Source: Pseudomonas sp. ACM7 (GTDB lineage Bacteria > Pseudomonadota > Gammaproteobacteria > Pseudomonadales > Pseudomonadaceae). From it: a stretch of 64,000 bases of DNA. The notes below the pieces were generated by a model, which saw only the letters and a list, made by a program, of their open reading frames with translations, was not told where the DNA came from and made no database searches. A program made the position numbers and the translations under genes. This document shows positions 63,211 through 64,000 of this stretch, in pieces. Each line of letters starts with the position of its first letter. The first letter of the stretch is position 1. Location of the stretch: assembly GCF_004136015.1 (NCBI RefSeq), contig NZ_CP024866.1, positions 3,540,960 to 3,604,959 on the forward strand. Reading direction: 5' to 3'.

Positions 63211-64000
63211 ATGTTCAAGCGCAATTCATGGCTGAGTCGCTGCATCACGCCCAAGACCGGACTGCCGGTGTCGGTGATTTGGAGCGCGAGCGGTTTGGCC
63301 TGGGTGTTGTTGGTCGGCCTGTGGGCCGGTTTGTCTTACGGTGGCGTGGTGCCGGGCATGTTCCTGCCGACACCGGGCGCGGTGGTCGAGGCCGCCGTGC
63401 GCCTGAGCCGCGACGGCACGCTCGGCCTGCATGTGTGGGCCAGCCTCGAAGTGGTGATGGTCGGTTTCATCGTGTCGTCGCTGGTGGCGGTGCCGTTGGG
63501 GTTGCTGATGGGCAGCTTCCGTATCGTCCAGGCGTTCCTCGAGCCGATGGTCAATTTCATCCGCTACCTGCCGGTGACGTCGTTCGTGCCGCTGTTCATT
63601 TTGTGGATTGGCATCGGTCTGGAACAGCGGGTCTCGGTGATCATCTTCGGCGTGTTTTTCCAGCAGCTGGTGATGATCGCGGACGTGTCCAAAGGCATCT
63701 CCAAGGACCTGATCAACGCGTCTTACACCTTGGGCTCGAACCGTCGCGATGCGGTGCTGCATTTGATCGCCCCGGCGTCGTTGCCGGGTGTGCTCGACAC
63801 ACTGCGCGTGACCATGGGCTGGGCCTGGACTTACCTGGTGGTCGCCGAACTGGTCGCGGCCTCCAGCGGTCTGGGTTACTTGAGCCTTAAAGCCATGCGC
63901 GGCTTTCAGGTGGATGTGATTTTCCTGGCAATCGCGATCATCGGTCTGTTGGGCCTGGTCACCGATCAACTGTTCCGTTTTCTCCGTCTGAGGATCGCCG
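63211..64000 (+). CDS. ABC transporter permease, NitT/TauT type, 5' part
   Basis: 263 codons, running off the window end. ATG at 63211 with AGGAGG 6 nt upstream. Several membrane segments are seen (SGLAWVLLVGLWAGLSY, VVMVGFIVSSLVAVPLGLLMG, FVPLFILWIGIGLEQRVSVIIFG). The EAA-type cytoplasmic loop reads NASYTLGSNRRDAVLHLIAPASLPGVLDTLRVTMGWAW. Full-length relatives have about 260-280 residues, so only a few are missing. The ATPase gene is not in view. Confidence 0.9.
   Translation, partial: MFKRNSWLSRCITPKTGLPVSVIWSASGLAWVLLVGLWAGLSYGGVVPGMFLPTPGAVVEAAVRLSRDGTLGLHVWASLEVVMVGFIVSSLVAVPLGLLMGSFRIVQAFLEPMVNFIRYLPVTSFVPLFILWIGIGLEQRVSVIIFGVFFQQLVMIADVSKGISKDLINASYTLGSNRRDAVLHLIAPASLPGVLDTLRVTMGWAWTYLVVAELVAASSGLGYLSLKAMRGFQVDVIFLAIAIIGLLGLVTDQLFRFLRLRIA

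Overview
The window is a chromosomal stretch of a fluorescent-group Pseudomonas. The GC-rich flanks carry typical genes of that genus (amn, rluE, a DUF2788 protein, a FieF-like transporter, hrpB, a SpuC-like aminotransferase) and paired inverted REP elements, including two copies of one identical 39-nt palindromic arm about 52 kb apart. All functional calls come from reading the protein sequences. No database search was run.

Layout. (1) 1-11789, core: 3' end of a hybrid sensor kinase, an AidB-like acyl-CoA dehydrogenase, AMP nucleosidase, a 23S rRNA pseudouridine synthase, a small membrane protein, an Lrp/AsnC regulator, an exported glutamine/asparagine-rich protein, a cation diffusion facilitator, a lipoprotein and the helicase HrpB. 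(2) About 11.8-57.6 kb, accessory island, lower and patchy in GC. It opens with four tightly overlapping genes: three large divergent tyrosine recombinases and one small protein. Then come two short regulatory-type genes on the minus strand and a complete five-gene Druantia type I anti-phage operon (druABCDE, 19914-31292) closed by a strong terminator. (3) An IS66-family element follows. Its tnpB is split by a 15,530-bp segment (32022-47551) that has IS21-like terminal repeat arrays and a 6-bp ATCTGG duplication. This segment encodes no transposase; it carries a redox/catabolic cassette with two GMC oxidoreductases, aldehyde and alcohol dehydrogenases, an Old Yellow Enzyme, a catalase-like peroxidase, WrbA, PhzF, LysR and AraC regulators, plus an MscS-like channel. 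(4) The IS66 right part has a large internal deletion in tnpC and is fused to a truncated vgrG and a decayed type VI secretion cargo module. (5) Next are a three-gene minus-strand operon (caspase-like protease, unknown protein, ComEC-like metallo-beta-lactamase-fold protein), a 700-aa protein with a PD-(D/E)XK nuclease signature, and IS21 debris. (6) 57.6 kb to the end, core again: a LysR regulator divergent from an aldehyde dehydrogenase/aminotransferase pair, then an ABC transporter for a small organic nutrient (binding protein and the start of the permease).

How it fits together. The island looks like a defence and cargo hotspot behind hrpB. The recombinases are probably its mobility module, Druantia is the recognisable defence system, and the caspase/MBL operon and the nuclease protein are the best candidates for undescribed defence functions. 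The 15.5-kb insert looks like a passenger cassette mobilised in trans by an IS21-type transposase.
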